Shown piece after piece: positions 6,982-15,365 of a stretch of DNA of 21,255 bases. A program made the translations under genes and the position numbers. This DNA is from JBOFHT01 sp051649785 (GTDB taxonomy: Archaea > Methanobacteriota > Methanobacteria > Methanobacteriales > Methanobacteriaceae): NCBI GenBank assembly GCA_051649785.1, contig JBOFHT010000044.1, forward strand, positions 1-21,255, read 5' to 3'. A model generated the notes under the pieces. It was not told the DNA's origin. It did not search any database and was given only the letters and a program-made list of their open reading frames with translations. The stretch's first letter is position 1, and the number at the start of each line of letters is the position of its first letter.

Positions 6982-8688
6982 TTATTTCAAGTCTAATGGT
7001 TTTTTAAATAGTTCAAAATCCTGGGTATAATTTTTTCCAGTAGCTAGAGCTATTTCTGCTTTTTGTAATTCACTTCCTAAATATGCGGCATGTTCCATTC
7101 TACTTACTAGTCCTTGTTTTACTAGTTCATCATAAATTTCTTTTCCATATCTTCCTTCTATTTCCATATCCGCTTTAAGTTTTTTATAATGAATTAATTT
7201 TATTTTTTCATCTTCAATTCTTATTTTAAAGCTACCTGATGGGTCTAACTTAAATTTTTTACATTCACTAGCAACTATTTTATGAATTTTTTCATTTCCA
7301 ATTTCCCCATCTTTTTCCTTTACATCTTCTCTACTTTTTCCTTCTAATTTGCTAATATCTTCTTCACCTACAGTATTTAAAACACTAATATTTTCTTTTC
7401 TTTTATCTTTAAATACTAGAAGATCAAGACCTAAATCTTTTGGTATTGAGTTTCTACTTTTAGCTAAAAACATCATTTTTGATGCAATAGCTAGTTCATA
7501 AACACTTCTGGCAGTTTTTCCACTTTCTTCTACTGTAAAAAGAACTCCTACTCCTAATTCCATTCCTATTCCTGCTAATAATCCATTAACTCCAACTGAA
7601 TCAGCATCAAGCAGTTCACTAACATTTCCCACTCCAAAAAATACAGGGAATTCATTTCTACTTTTAAATTTTTTTGTAGCTATTATTGAATCAACAATAC
7701 TGGGACTATTAATTGGATCTAACACTAAATCAGCTAAAAAGTCAATTGCCCCACATTTTTCAATTAATTCTTCCATAGCTTCTATTCTTTCAGATATATT
7801 CTCTGGAAATTTTCCTTCTCTAAAATTAGTAGGTAATAATACTGCAGGTATTCCTTTTTCACGAAGTAGAGGTACTAATTCTTTGTAATTCCCTAAATCT
7901 AAGCTTAATACTAAATCAATTCCACATTTAACAGCTACTTTTATTTCTTCTGGATTCAATGTGTCTATACTAAGTGGTTTTTCACCTATTACACTTCTAA
8001 CAGTTTCTATTATCTCTGGAATTTTGTCTGAAAAATTTTCTCCAGCTACCATCCCAATATCTATCATATCTGCTCCATTTTCTGCAAAATACCTAGCTTT
8101 TCTAATTAATTCTTCTTTTGGAAGTACTGGTGCATTAGCTATTTCTGCTAACACTCTTATTGGAAAATCTTCCCCAACAGCTAAATTCTTTACTAATATA
8201 TTATTTGGTTTTTTTAATAGTTTTTCACGAAGTTCAAGATCTGACTCAAATTTTGCTATTGTTTCAAATGCTTTTTTCCGTTTTTCTTCTTCAATTAATT
8301 GATCTGCAGCTTTTTCTTGTGATAATTCTATTTTTCCAATTAATTCTAATACTATTGACAAATCTGCTCCATTTGTTGGTCCTTTAAAACACTTAATTCC
8401 TAGTGCATCTACAATATCTTTTGTTGACTTTCTAATTAATCCTGGAACTAGTATGATATCATCATCATTTAATTCAAGGCTATTTGAATCTATTTTCAAT
8501 TTTAATTCTTTTATTATTTTATTTGGTGTTAAAAATGCAGCTATTTGGCTATTTGTCACATGAATAACTATTTCCAACTCTTCCTTAACTTCTTCTACAC
8601 TAGCATTTTTCTTACTATTTCTCCATTCTGCAATGGAATTCTCAATAATTGGACTTGCTAATATACCTGTCACAACTAGAACTTTCAA
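6982..8688 (-). CDS. Dihydropteroate synthase-like protein
   Basis: This protein of 568 residues belongs to the archaeal dihydropteroate-synthase-like family (MJ0107 type). The N-terminal region (about 1-165) begins KVLVVTGILASP and has a Rossmann-like pattern with HVTNSQIAAFLTP. The middle (about 170-420) is a pterin-binding TIM-barrel-like domain, with RVLAEIANAPVLPKEELIRKA, GADMIDIGMVAGE, PLSIDTLNPEEI and LVLDPINSP. The C-terminal region (about 430-568) is specific to the family. A role in making the pterin part of methanopterin is plausible but not shown. The start is taken as TTG at 8688: AGGTG ends six bases before it, and the product then starts MKVLVVTG like its family. A GTG at 8697 overlaps that AGGTG and is less likely. 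It is divergent from the por operon. Confidence 0.8.
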   Translation of the reverse strand: MKVLVVTGILASPIIENSIAEWRNSKKNASVEEVKEELEIVIHVTNSQIAAFLTPNKIIKELKLKIDSNSLELNDDDIILVPGLIRKSTKDIVDALGIKCFKGPTNGADLSIVLELIGKIELSQEKAADQLIEEEKRKKAFETIAKFESDLELREKLLKKPNNILVKNLAVGEDFPIRVLAEIANAPVLPKEELIRKARYFAENGADMIDIGMVAGENFSDKIPEIIETVRSVIGEKPLSIDTLNPEEIKVAVKCGIDLVLSLDLGNYKELVPLLREKGIPAVLLPTNFREGKFPENISERIEAMEELIEKCGAIDFLADLVLDPINSPSIVDSIIATKKFKSRNEFPVFFGVGNVSELLDADSVGVNGLLAGIGMELGVGVLFTVEESGKTARSVYELAIASKMMFLAKSRNSIPKDLGLDLLVFKDKRKENISVLNTVGEEDISKLEGKSREDVKEKDGEIGNEKIHKIVASECKKFKLDPSGSFKIRIEDEKIKLIHYKKLKADMEIEGRYGKEIYDELVKQGLVSRMEHAAYLGSELQKAEIALATGKNYTQDFELFKKPLDLK

Positions 8689-8699
8689 CTTTAACACCT

Positions 8700-9147
8700 T
8701 TTATATAATTTCAATTATGCATTGGATTATTTTTATAGTTATTTCTAGAATTGTTTTATTTATATTTTTATAAGTTTTTTTATATTAGATTATTATAATT
8801 GTATTTAATATTGTAATTTATGTGGCTATTATTATGTAGCTATTAGTTTAATATTTGTAGCTACTATTAAATATATTTATTTTAACTAGAACCATATCAT
8901 TAATAAATAAAAATGAGAAAAATAATATTTTAATTTCCAATATACTATAGAATTATTATTCTAATTGAATAGCTTTATTTTAATCATTAATGACTTATTT
9001 TTTTGATTTAGTATATTATCTGCCTATGTTTGTAATTATAAGTGCTATTGTATTACTAGATATAATACTAATCTAATGTTACTACTTGTTTTGAAGACAT
9101 CCCACTTTTTGCTTGAGTTTATTTTGATTTTCCATGTTTTCTAAAAG
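8700..9147. other. AT-rich divergent intergenic region, no gene seen
   Basis: About 450 bases between the divergent dihydropteroate-synthase-like gene and porC. On the minus strand ACTATAAAAATAA near 8729-8741 could be the TATA box of the minus-strand gene. The rest is AT-rich with several TAGCTATTA-type repeats (about 8826-8870) and no coding frame. No RNA gene is recognised. Confidence 0.4.
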
Positions 9148-9195
9148 TTTATATACTTTGTAATTTATAATGATTATACATGATGAATTGGAGGT
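9143..9195 (+). promoter_or_regulatory. Promoter and ribosome binding site of the por operon
   Basis: AAAAGTTTATATACTT at 9143-9158 has a BRE-like purine run followed by the TATA box TTTATATA (9148-9155), placing the transcript start near 9176-9180. GGAGGT at 9190-9195 is the ribosome binding site. Two ATGs follow in tandem at 9198 and 9201; the second has the better spacing. Confidence 0.65.
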
Positions 9196-9197
9196 AA

Positions 9198-9722
9198 ATG
9201 ATGATTGAAATTCGTTTTCACGGTCGTGGGGGACAAGGTGCCGTTACCGCTGCAGAGATTTTAGCGAAGGCTGCTTTTGAAGATGGTAAATATTCACAGG
9301 CATTCCCATTTTTTGGAGTAGAAAGAAGAGGTGCTCCAGTAATGGCGTTTACTAGAATAGATGATAAGCCGATACGTATTAAATATCAAGTTTATAACCC
9401 TGATTATGTAATTGTTCTTGATGATGGGCTTTTGGATGTTGTAGATGTGTACTCTGGTCTAAAAGATGATGGTGAAGTTATTATTAATACTACTAATGAA
9501 CAAAATACTACTAAAAATTCTGTATTTAGTATAGATGCAACAGAAATAGCTTTAAAGAACTTAGGAGTTCCTATTGTTAATACTATTATGTTAGGATCAT
9601 TTGCTAAGAAAAGTGGTCAAGTTAGCTTAGATTCGATTTTAAAAGCTATTAATGAAACATTTCCTGGTAAATTAGGTGAAAAGAATTCTAATGCTGCAAC
9701 AATAGCTTACAATCAAATTTAA
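9198..9722 (+). CDS. porC: Pyruvate:ferredoxin oxidoreductase gamma subunit PorC
   Basis: This is the gamma subunit of the four-subunit enzyme that interconverts pyruvate plus CoA with acetyl-CoA, CO2 and reduced ferredoxin; in methanogens it runs mainly toward pyruvate synthesis. It has 174 residues, or 173 if the second ATG is used. The family signature [21 protein letters not shown] is at about 5-25, then [29 protein letters not shown] and [10 protein letters not shown] are also conserved in gamma subunits. It is first in the operon, behind the promoter. The 185-base gap to porD is filled with AAT/ATT-rich sequence and is unusually long for subunits of one enzyme. Confidence 0.94.
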
Positions 9723-9900
9723 ACTTTATTAATACTACTACTAATAATAATACTTATTTTATAAATATTTGGGATAATATTAACTATAATATTATTTCAA
9801 TTATCAATATTACTAATAATCATATTACTGATAAAAATATTATTAAAGATACAGCTAATAATTATATTACTAATATTTATGTTAATACTAATAAAAGGTG
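9723..9900 (+). other. AAT/ACT-rich spacer between porC and porD
   Basis: This spacer within an operon consists of AAT, ACT and ATT triplets. One frame stays open from about 9731 to a TGA at 9899-9901 and would read as an Asn/Thr/Ile-rich string, but it has no ATG, no ribosome binding site and no conserved look. It resembles in composition the Asn-rich insertions in several proteins of this window. AGGTG for porD lies at its end (9896-9900). Confidence 0.4.
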
Positions 9901-9907
9901 ATTATGT

Positions 9908-10150
9908 ATGGAATCAATAGGGGGAGCAGTTGCTAATCCTGGAAGCACCAGGCAAAATAAAACTGGTAGCTGGAGAACATTTAAACCAATTTTGGACAAA
10001 GATAAATGTATTAGTTGTGATAATTGTATTTTATTTTGCCCAGAAGGTTGTATAAATAAAGATCACGACATTGATTATGATTATTGTAAAGGTTGTGGCA
10101 TTTGTAAAGAAGAATGTCCAGTTGAAGCTATTATAATGGTGAAGGAATAG
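9908..10150 (+). CDS. porD: Pyruvate:ferredoxin oxidoreductase delta subunit PorD
   Basis: This is the ferredoxin-like subunit that carries electrons from the catalytic subunits. It has 80 residues with two [4Fe-4S] motifs: CISCDNCILFCP (Cys 34, 37, 40, 44) and CKGCGICKEECP (Cys 60, 63, 66, 70). The N-terminal stretch GAVANPGSTRQNKTGSWRT is the typical PorD lead-in that contacts the other subunits. AGGTG is 7 bases upstream of this ATG. An ATG four bases earlier is out of frame and soon meets a stop. porA follows after 31 bases. Confidence 0.95.
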   Translation: MESIGGAVANPGSTRQNKTGSWRTFKPILDKDKCISCDNCILFCPEGCINKDHDIDYDYCKGCGICKEECPVEAIIMVKE

Positions 10151-10181
10151 ATTAATAGCTTGTTTAAAGGAGATAAAAAAA

Positions 10182-11345
10182 ATGGTAAAAAAAGTTATGA
10201 CAGCAAATAGAGCAATATCTGAAGCTGTAAAACTATCTAAACCTCAAGTAGTTCCAGTTTATCCTATTACTCCTCAAACTTCAATTTCCGAGTATTTAGC
10301 TCAGTTTGTTGCCGATGGGGATCTTGATGCGGAATATGTTAGAGTAGAATCTGAGCACAGTGCAATTAGTGCAGCTCTTGGAGCTTCAGGCACAGGTGTA
10401 AGGGTATTTACAGCTACTTCTTCCCAGGGGTTAATGCTTATGCATGAAATTTTATTTGCAGCTGCTGGTATGAGAATGCCTATAGTTATGGCTAATGCAA
10501 ATAGGGCTATATCTGCCCCACTTAATATTTGGAATGATCAGCAAGATTCTATTGCTCAAAGGGACGCAGGATGGATTCAGATTTATGTTGAAAATGGTCA
10601 AGATGCAATTGATACTACAATTATGGCTTACAAAATAGCTGAAAATCCAAAAGTATTACTTCCTACTATGGTTTGTTTAGATGGATTTATTTTAACTCAC
10701 ACAGCTGAACCTGTTGATATTTTGTCTCAAAGTGAAGTTGACAGTTTCTTACCTTCATATAAACCTACTCATGCATTTTTAGATCCAAGTAAACCTATGT
10801 CACTTGGTACTTTCACAGACCCTAATTATTATATGGAAGCTCGTTATCAAGTAGAAGAAGCTATGGAAAATGCAGAAGATGTAATTACTGAAGTTAGTGC
10901 TGATTTTGAAGCTAAATTTGGTAGAAAATATGATTTTGTTGAAGAATATAAATGTGATGATGCTGAGATTATTTTAGTTGGAATGGGTTCTATTTGTAGT
11001 ACTTTACGTGAATATGTAGATATTGCTCGTGAAAATGGTGAAAAATTAGGCCTTCTTAAAGTAAGAGTTTACAGGCCTTTCCCATATAAAAAGATTAGTG
11101 ATGCAATATCTGGATCTTCTAAAGTAGCTGTTTTAGATAAGAATATTTCATTTGGTGTGGGTGGAGCATTATACAATGATATCCAAGCTAAATGTAGTCA
11201 AAAATATGATGGTGAAGTTTACGACTTTATTGTTGGTCTTGGAGGTCGTGATATAACTCCTAGTGATATTGATGATATTGTTGCTAAAACAAAGAATCCT
11301 GTTAAAGATATAAACTGGATTGGTCTTAAAACCAAAGGGGAATAG
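10182..11345 (+). CDS. porA: Pyruvate:ferredoxin oxidoreductase alpha subunit PorA
   Basis: This is the catalytic alpha subunit, 387 residues, supplying the pyrimidine-binding half of the thiamine pyrophosphate site. The N-terminal domain has VYPITPQTSISEYLAQFV (about 23-40), RVESEHSAISAALGASGTG with the TPP-activating Glu, and TATSSQGLMLMHE. The C-terminal part (about 260-387) is the transketolase-C-like CoA-side domain with LVGMGS and VRVYRPFP. Length is as expected for the four-subunit type. AAAGGAGAT lies before the ATG. The stop codon is 10 bases before the porB ATG, so the two catalytic subunits are tightly linked. Confidence 0.96.
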   Translation: MVKKVMTANRAISEAVKLSKPQVVPVYPITPQTSISEYLAQFVADGDLDAEYVRVESEHSAISAALGASGTGVRVFTATSSQGLMLMHEILFAAAGMRMPIVMANANRAISAPLNIWNDQQDSIAQRDAGWIQIYVENGQDAIDTTIMAYKIAENPKVLLPTMVCLDGFILTHTAEPVDILSQSEVDSFLPSYKPTHAFLDPSKPMSLGTFTDPNYYMEARYQVEEAMENAEDVITEVSADFEAKFGRKYDFVEEYKCDDAEIILVGMGSICSTLREYVDIARENGEKLGLLKVRVYRPFPYKKISDAISGSSKVAVLDKNISFGVGGALYNDIQAKCSQKYDGEVYDFIVGLGGRDITPSDIDDIVAKTKNPVKDINWIGLKTKGE

Positions 11346-11355
11346 GAGGAAAACA

Positions 11356-12237
11356 ATGAATATTTGTGGTGAAGAATTTACTGATGATGAACTTTTAGCT
11401 CCGGGACACAGAGGTTGTGCTGGCTGTGGTGCAACAATAGCTGTACGTCTAGCTCTTAAAGCACTAGGTCGTAATACTGTAGCTATTTCATCTACTGGTT
11501 GCTTAGAAGTTATTACTACTCCTTTTCCGGAAACTGCTTGGGAAATTCCGTGGATTCATGTTGCTTTTGAAAATGCAGGTTCTGTTGCTTCTGGTGTAGT
11601 ATCTGCCTTAAAAGCTCAAGGAAAAGAAGATGTTAATGTTGTAGCTTTTGCAGGTGATGGGGGAACTGCTGATATTGGTATGCAGGCTCTATCTGGGGCT
11701 ATGGAACGTGGGCATAATATTATTTACATATGCTATGATAATGAAGCTTATATGAATACTGGTATCCAAAGAAGTGCTTCTACTCCTTTTGGTGCTTCTA
11801 CTACTACTTCTCCCCATGGAAAAGAGAGTTTTGGTGAAGATCAACCTAAAAAGAATATGCCTTTAATTATGGCAGCTCACGGAATTCCTTATGTAGCTAC
11901 TGCATCTATATCTTATCCTGAAGACTTGATTTCTAAAGTTAAAAAGGCTTCTGAGATTAAGGGGCCTGCTTATATTCATATTAGTCAACCTTGTACTACT
12001 GGTTGGGGATATGATCCTTCTAAAACCATTGAGCTAGGTAGATTGGCTGTTGAAAGTGGAGCTTGGAATTTATTTGAAATTGAAGATGGTGAATTTAAAG
12101 TAACTTATAAACCATCTCAAAGAAGACCTATTACTGATTATCTTAATGCTCAAAAGAGATTTAAACATTTATCTGATGATGCAAAAGCGGAAATTCAAGA
12201 GCATGTTAATTGTCAGTGTGGTGAATATAAGATTTAG
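11356..12237 (+). CDS. porB: Pyruvate:ferredoxin oxidoreductase beta subunit PorB
   Basis: This is the catalytic beta subunit, 293 residues, binding the diphosphate end of TPP and a [4Fe-4S] cluster. Cluster cysteines are expected at C21 and C24 (GHRGCAGCGAT), C49 (STGCLEV) and C213 (QPCTTGW). The TPP/Mg motif starts GDGG at 100-103 and ends DNEAYMN at 128-134. The start at 11356 is chosen because AGGAGGA lies 5 bases upstream. An in-frame ATG 36 bases earlier would overlap porA and has no such site. A long inverted repeat separates its end from porE. Confidence 0.96.
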   Translation: MNICGEEFTDDELLAPGHRGCAGCGATIAVRLALKALGRNTVAISSTGCLEVITTPFPETAWEIPWIHVAFENAGSVASGVVSALKAQGKEDVNVVAFAGDGGTADIGMQALSGAMERGHNIIYICYDNEAYMNTGIQRSASTPFGASTTTSPHGKESFGEDQPKKNMPLIMAAHGIPYVATASISYPEDLISKVKKASEIKGPAYIHISQPCTTGWGYDPSKTIELGRLAVESGAWNLFEIEDGEFKVTYKPSQRRPITDYLNAQKRFKHLSDDAKAEIQEHVNCQCGEYKI

Positions 12238-12240
12238 ATA

Positions 12241-12307
12241 TTAGCTATTTATATCTAGAACTAGTTAATCTTTAATGATATAAAAGTTCTAGCTTATATT
12301 CAGCTAA
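12241..12307 (+). repeat. Two-part inverted repeat between porB and porE
   Basis: CTAGAACT (12255-12262) and AGTTCTAG (12285-12292) are perfect complements. Outside them TTAGCT (12241-12246) pairs with AGCTAA (12302-12307), and the flanks ATA/TAT extend it with one bulge. The stem begins 4 bases after the porB stop and has no T-run. It may be an mRNA processing or stability element that separates the core enzyme genes from porEF. Confidence 0.45.
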
Positions 12308-12346
12308 ATATTAATTTAAATCAATAATATTTATGGGGGAATAAGT

Positions 12347-12862
12347 TTGGATAAAATAATGGTTCAATCAGAACTCTGTGATGGATGTGGGGACTGTGAA
12401 GGAGCTTGTACTCGTCTTTACGGAGATTCAAGAATTTCTATTAGGGAAATTGATGGATCCCATTATCCTATAGTTTGTCAGCACTGTGAAGATGCTCCAT
12501 GTGTTATAATTTGCCCTACTGATGCTATGACTAATAATTCTGTAGTAGCTGAGAAGTGTATTGGATGTGGATTGTGTCTTCTTGTCTGTCCTTTCGGTGC
12601 TGTTAATGTAGATGGTAAAAAAGCTAATAAATGTGATTTATGTGCTACTCGTGACTTAGATGATAATCAAACTTCTTGTATTAAAGCTTGTTCTAAAAGA
12701 GCAATTTCATTAATTAATCCAGATATAATTAAGAAACAAAAACAAGAGGATTACTTAAAACGTATTGCAAATTTAAATAAACCAGCTAAAGCTAAAGAAA
12801 ATAGTTTCGTTAATATACTAACTAGTGTTAGGCGTACTAATAAAGCACATAGTAAAAAATAG
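12347..12862 (+). CDS. porE: Pyruvate oxidoreductase-associated polyferredoxin PorE
   Basis: This is a 171-residue iron-sulfur protein encoded with the por genes of hydrogenotrophic methanogens. It is thought to link the enzyme to its electron partner; in Methanococcus it is needed for full activity. It has four Cys clusters: CDGCGDCEGAC, CQHCEDAPCVIICP, CIGCGLCLLVCP and the less regular CDLCATRDLDDNQTSCIKACS. This is the HycB/DmsB-type arrangement of up to four [4Fe-4S] clusters. The C-terminal 40 residues are Lys-rich with no motif. TTG at 12347 is taken as start because GGGGGA (12335-12340) is 6 bases upstream; the next ATG (12359) is 18 bases away. Confidence 0.88.
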   Translation: MDKIMVQSELCDGCGDCEGACTRLYGDSRISIREIDGSHYPIVCQHCEDAPCVIICPTDAMTNNSVVAEKCIGCGLCLLVCPFGAVNVDGKKANKCDLCATRDLDDNQTSCIKACSKRAISLINPDIIKKQKQEDYLKRIANLNKPAKAKENSFVNILTSVRRTNKAHSKK

Positions 12863-12970
12863 CTGGTTAATGTTATTAATATTACTAAATAATGCTAATT
12901 GCAATAAAAGTAGTATAATAATTATAACAATAGTAATAATAACTCTAATTATAAATATGGGGATAATATA

Positions 12971-13396
12971 ATGACTGATTTAATTTTAAACCCAGGAAGT
13001 TGTGTGGACTGCTCTAAATGTGAGCGTAACTGTCCACAAAATGCTATAAGTATGGGGGGTGGAGTACCACTTTTTTGTATGCACTGCACTCCTAATAAAG
13101 CTCCTTGCTTGAATATTTGTCCTGAATCTGCTATTGAAGAACTTGGTGGAGCAATTGTAATTAATAAAGATAAATGTATTGGTTGTGCTAAATGCCGTGA
13201 TGTTTGTCCAATAGGGGCTATTTCTATGGATCATATTGGTTTAGCTAATAAATGCGATCTTTGTGTTAACAAAGACAGTCCAGTTTGTGTGGAATCTTGC
13301 CCTACTAATGCCTTAACTTGTGATGCAGAGGAATTAGTAGCTAATAAGCAAAATAAAATTGCTAAAGAGTTAAATAGACTTAAGGGTGTTATGTAA
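12971..13396 (+). CDS. porF: Pyruvate oxidoreductase-associated polyferredoxin PorF
   Basis: This is a 141-residue iron-sulfur protein related to PorE and last in the operon. Cys clusters in order are CVDCSKCERNCP, CMHCTPNKAPCLNICP, CIGCAKCRDVCP and CDLCVNKDSPVCVESCP, consistent with up to four [4Fe-4S] clusters. It lacks the basic C-terminal tail of PorE and ends in a short Lys/Asn-rich helix. It probably acts with PorE in electron delivery to PorABCD. GGGGAT (12959-12964) precedes the ATG by 6 bases. The spacer from porE is a 108-base AAT-rich stretch. Confidence 0.88.
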   Translation: MTDLILNPGSCVDCSKCERNCPQNAISMGGGVPLFCMHCTPNKAPCLNICPESAIEELGGAIVINKDKCIGCAKCRDVCPIGAISMDHIGLANKCDLCVNKDSPVCVESCPTNALTCDAEELVANKQNKIAKELNRLKGVM

Positions 13397-13518
13397 TATA
13401 ATTCTTATTTTTTAATTTAACTTTTCTAAAAATGTATTTGTAAATGTAATCATTATTGTTATTACTATTACTACTATCATTACTATTTACATTTACATTA
13501 TTATTACTCTAGTTACTC

Positions 13519-13542
13519 TTATTATTATTATTATTATTATTA
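13519..13542. repeat. (TTA)8 microsatellite
   Basis: There are eight tandem TTA triplets in the spacer between porF and the fumarase gene, inside a longer ATT/ACT-rich stretch (13440-13545). Length variation by slippage is possible. It lies about 80 bases before the next gene. Confidence 0.8.
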
Positions 13543-13620
13543 ATTGTGTATTAGAATTGTGAATAAAGTATTAGCTAAAAGTAGTATAACATAAATAACA
13601 TGAACTACTAATATGTTGGT

Positions 13621-14547
13621 ATGAATAATATTAGGGATAATAATAATAACAATAATAGTTGCAATAATTGTAATGATTGCAATATTAAGGAACTTGCTGA
13701 AAACACAGTTTATGAAATTTACAAAAAGGCAGTTATCCAACTTCCAAAACATATTGAATCCTACATTGAAGATGCTATTAAAGTTGAAGATTCTGAAATT
13801 GCATTACTAAATCTTGAAGCTATATTGCAAAATATTAAGCTTGCCAAAGAAAAATCTATTCCTATGTGTCAGGATACAGGGTTACCTATTCTTTTTATTA
13901 AACTGGGAACATCTACAAATATAAATCTATCTGAAATGGTTAAAGGTATTAAAAATGGAATAATTAATGCCACAAACGATGTTCCGCTACGACCTAATGT
14001 TGTAGATCCAATTACACGTCAAAATACAGGGAATAATATTGGAAAATTTATTCCCCAAATTGATATTGAATTAGTTGATGGTAATTTCATTGAATTTGCT
14101 ATTTTACCAAAAGGATTTGGCTCTGAAAATAACAATGGTCTTAAAATGGCACTCCCCGGTGAAGGAATAGGTGCTATTAAAGATTTTGTAATTGAAACAG
14201 TAAAAAAAGCAGGTGGAAAACCTTGCCCTCCTATAGTCGTTGGTGTTGGAATTGGAGGATCATCTGATTTAGCTATGAAATTAGCTAAAAAATCATTAAT
14301 AAAAGAATATAAAGAAGAAATTAGAAACCAATTTACAGAAACTGAAAATAATCAACTTACTGAAATTGAAGATGATTTATTAGAAGAAATAAACAACCTT
14401 GGAATTGGTCCTATGGGATTAGGTGGCAAAACAACAGCTCTTGAAGTTAATGTTCTAAAAGCTTCTACTCACACAGCAGGTTTACCTATTGCAGTTTGCA
14501 TTCAATGCTGGGCTAATAGATATGCTATAAAAAGAATTAACTTTTAA
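13621..14547 (+). CDS. Fumarate hydratase class I alpha subunit
   Basis: This is the alpha subunit of the two-subunit, oxygen-sensitive iron-sulfur fumarase that interconverts fumarate and malate in the partial reductive TCA pathway of methanogens. It has 308 residues. Likely [4Fe-4S] ligands are C83 (PMCQDTGLP), C202 (GGKPCPPIVVG) and C293 (LPIAVCIQCWANR). Also conserved are RPNVVDPITRQNTG, GIGGSSDLAMKLAKKSL and GIGPMGLGGKTTALEV. Residues 7-21 form an Asn-rich tail with Cys 14, 17 and 20 ahead of the usual start, near KELAENTVYEIYKKA. An Asn/Glu/Thr-rich segment also lies at 234-258. The ribosome binding site is weak, and no other in-frame start lies between 13621 and the core. The beta subunit is not in the window. 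Confidence 0.9.
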   Translation: MNNIRDNNNNNNSCNNCNDCNIKELAENTVYEIYKKAVIQLPKHIESYIEDAIKVEDSEIALLNLEAILQNIKLAKEKSIPMCQDTGLPILFIKLGTSTNINLSEMVKGIKNGIINATNDVPLRPNVVDPITRQNTGNNIGKFIPQIDIELVDGNFIEFAILPKGFGSENNNGLKMALPGEGIGAIKDFVIETVKKAGGKPCPPIVVGVGIGGSSDLAMKLAKKSLIKEYKEEIRNQFTETENNQLTEIEDDLLEEINNLGIGPMGLGGKTTALEVNVLKASTHTAGLPIAVCIQCWANRYAIKRINF

Positions 14548-14551
14548 TTTA

Positions 14552-14620
14552 AATAATTAATAATTAATAATCAATAATTAATAATTAATAATCAATAATT
14601 AATAAAATAATCAATAAATT
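14552..14620. repeat. Tandem repeat of about 21 bp after fumarase gene
   Basis: AATCAATAATTAATAATTAA-type units begin at 14569 and 14590, with a shortened unit at 14609 and a degenerate one before 14569. The tract starts a few bases after the stop codon. It is a simple AT repeat of unknown meaning. Confidence 0.6.
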
Positions 14621-14879
14621 TTTCTTTAATGGTGAATAATGTACAATGAATATTAATTAAGAATATTAATAATTAACTTAATTAACAAAATATAAATAAT
14701 ATTAGTACTAATATTTATTATTATCATTTATTAATCAACTATTATAGTTATAAATATAATTTATAATAATTTAATATACCCTAATATAGTTATGATGTAT
14801 TGGTATATTTCATAATATTTTATTAACTTAATTATAGTTTGTGACAATAATAAGAATATATTATTAGAGAGGATAAATT
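14621..14879. other. Upstream region of the DUF308 gene
   Basis: AT-rich sequence with one clear dyad, AATATACC (14773-14780) and GGTATATT (14802-14809), 8 bp with a 21-base spacer, about 70 bases before the next start. ATAATATTTTATT near 14811-14823 is a possible TATA box. GAGAGGAT at 14866-14873 is the ribosome binding site of the next gene. No coding frame is seen. Confidence 0.4.
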
Positions 14880-15365
14880 ATGAAAAGTTCAGTTATGAGT
14901 ATAATAGCAATAGTATTGGGTATTATTATAGTTGCATTTCCATTATTGGGGGCTCTTGCAGCTTCAACAATAATAGGTTTATCAATACTACTTTTAGCAA
15001 TATGGTTGTTGATTTCAGGGGTTTCAGGTATTGAATATGACACTTTTCAAAGTGTAATTAGTATAGTAATTGGTATAATTGCTTTGATTTTAAGTTTAGG
15101 AATATTGTTTATTCCGTCATTGTTTGCATTCTTAGCCAGTATAACTCTATATCTTGCAGGAATATTGTTAATAATAATTGGTTTAGTTACAATTATTGGT
15201 AATCGAGATAATAAGTTTGGGTTTTGGCCTGGTGTTGCAGGTATTGTATTAGGGGTTATCTATTTTATTGTAGGTACTTATATAAAAGATCCACTTATAT
15301 TAGGTGCGTTAATTGGAATTTGGTTAATTATTACTGGCGTTTTTCAATTAATAGGTAGAAACTAG
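14880..15365 (+). CDS. DUF308/HdeD-like membrane protein
   Basis: This is a 161-residue integral membrane protein with six hydrophobic segments in three helical pairs (about 5-20, 25-47, 58-76, 81-106, 116-132, 140-157), the repeat pattern of the DUF308/HdeD family. Repeated elements such as GIIIVAFPLLG, GIIALILSLGI and GVIYFIVGTY recur at the start of each pair, each followed by G-x-WLLISG or G-x-LLIIIG-like helices. E. coli HdeD is tied to acid resistance, but archaeal members have no known function. The start has GAGAGGAT 6 bases upstream. It is probably a single-gene unit. Confidence 0.85.
   Translation: MKSSVMSIIAIVLGIIIVAFPLLGALAASTIIGLSILLLAIWLLISGVSGIEYDTFQSVISIVIGIIALILSLGILFIPSLFAFLASITLYLAGILLIIIGLVTIIGNRDNKFGFWPGVAGIVLGVIYFIVGTYIKDPLILGALIGIWLIITGVFQLIGRN

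Noticed and set aside
7961..8387. Plus-strand frames inside the dihydropteroate-synthase-like gene
   Set aside because: They are shadows of a conserved minus-strand gene; Ser/Leu/Phe-rich with no domain.
9731..9901. Possible small Asn/Thr-rich peptide between porC and porD
   Set aside because: No ATG/GTG/TTG with a ribosome binding site begins it, and its content is simple triplet repeat.
11320..11355. Earlier in-frame start for porB
   Set aside because: It overlaps porA and lacks a ribosome binding site, while the ATG at 11356 has AGGAGGA at good spacing and gives the usual N-terminus.
14552..14620. Possible CRISPR or replication-origin iterons
   Set aside because: Units are about 21 bp of plain AT repeat with no unique spacers, no cas genes and no Orc1/Cdc6 gene in the window.
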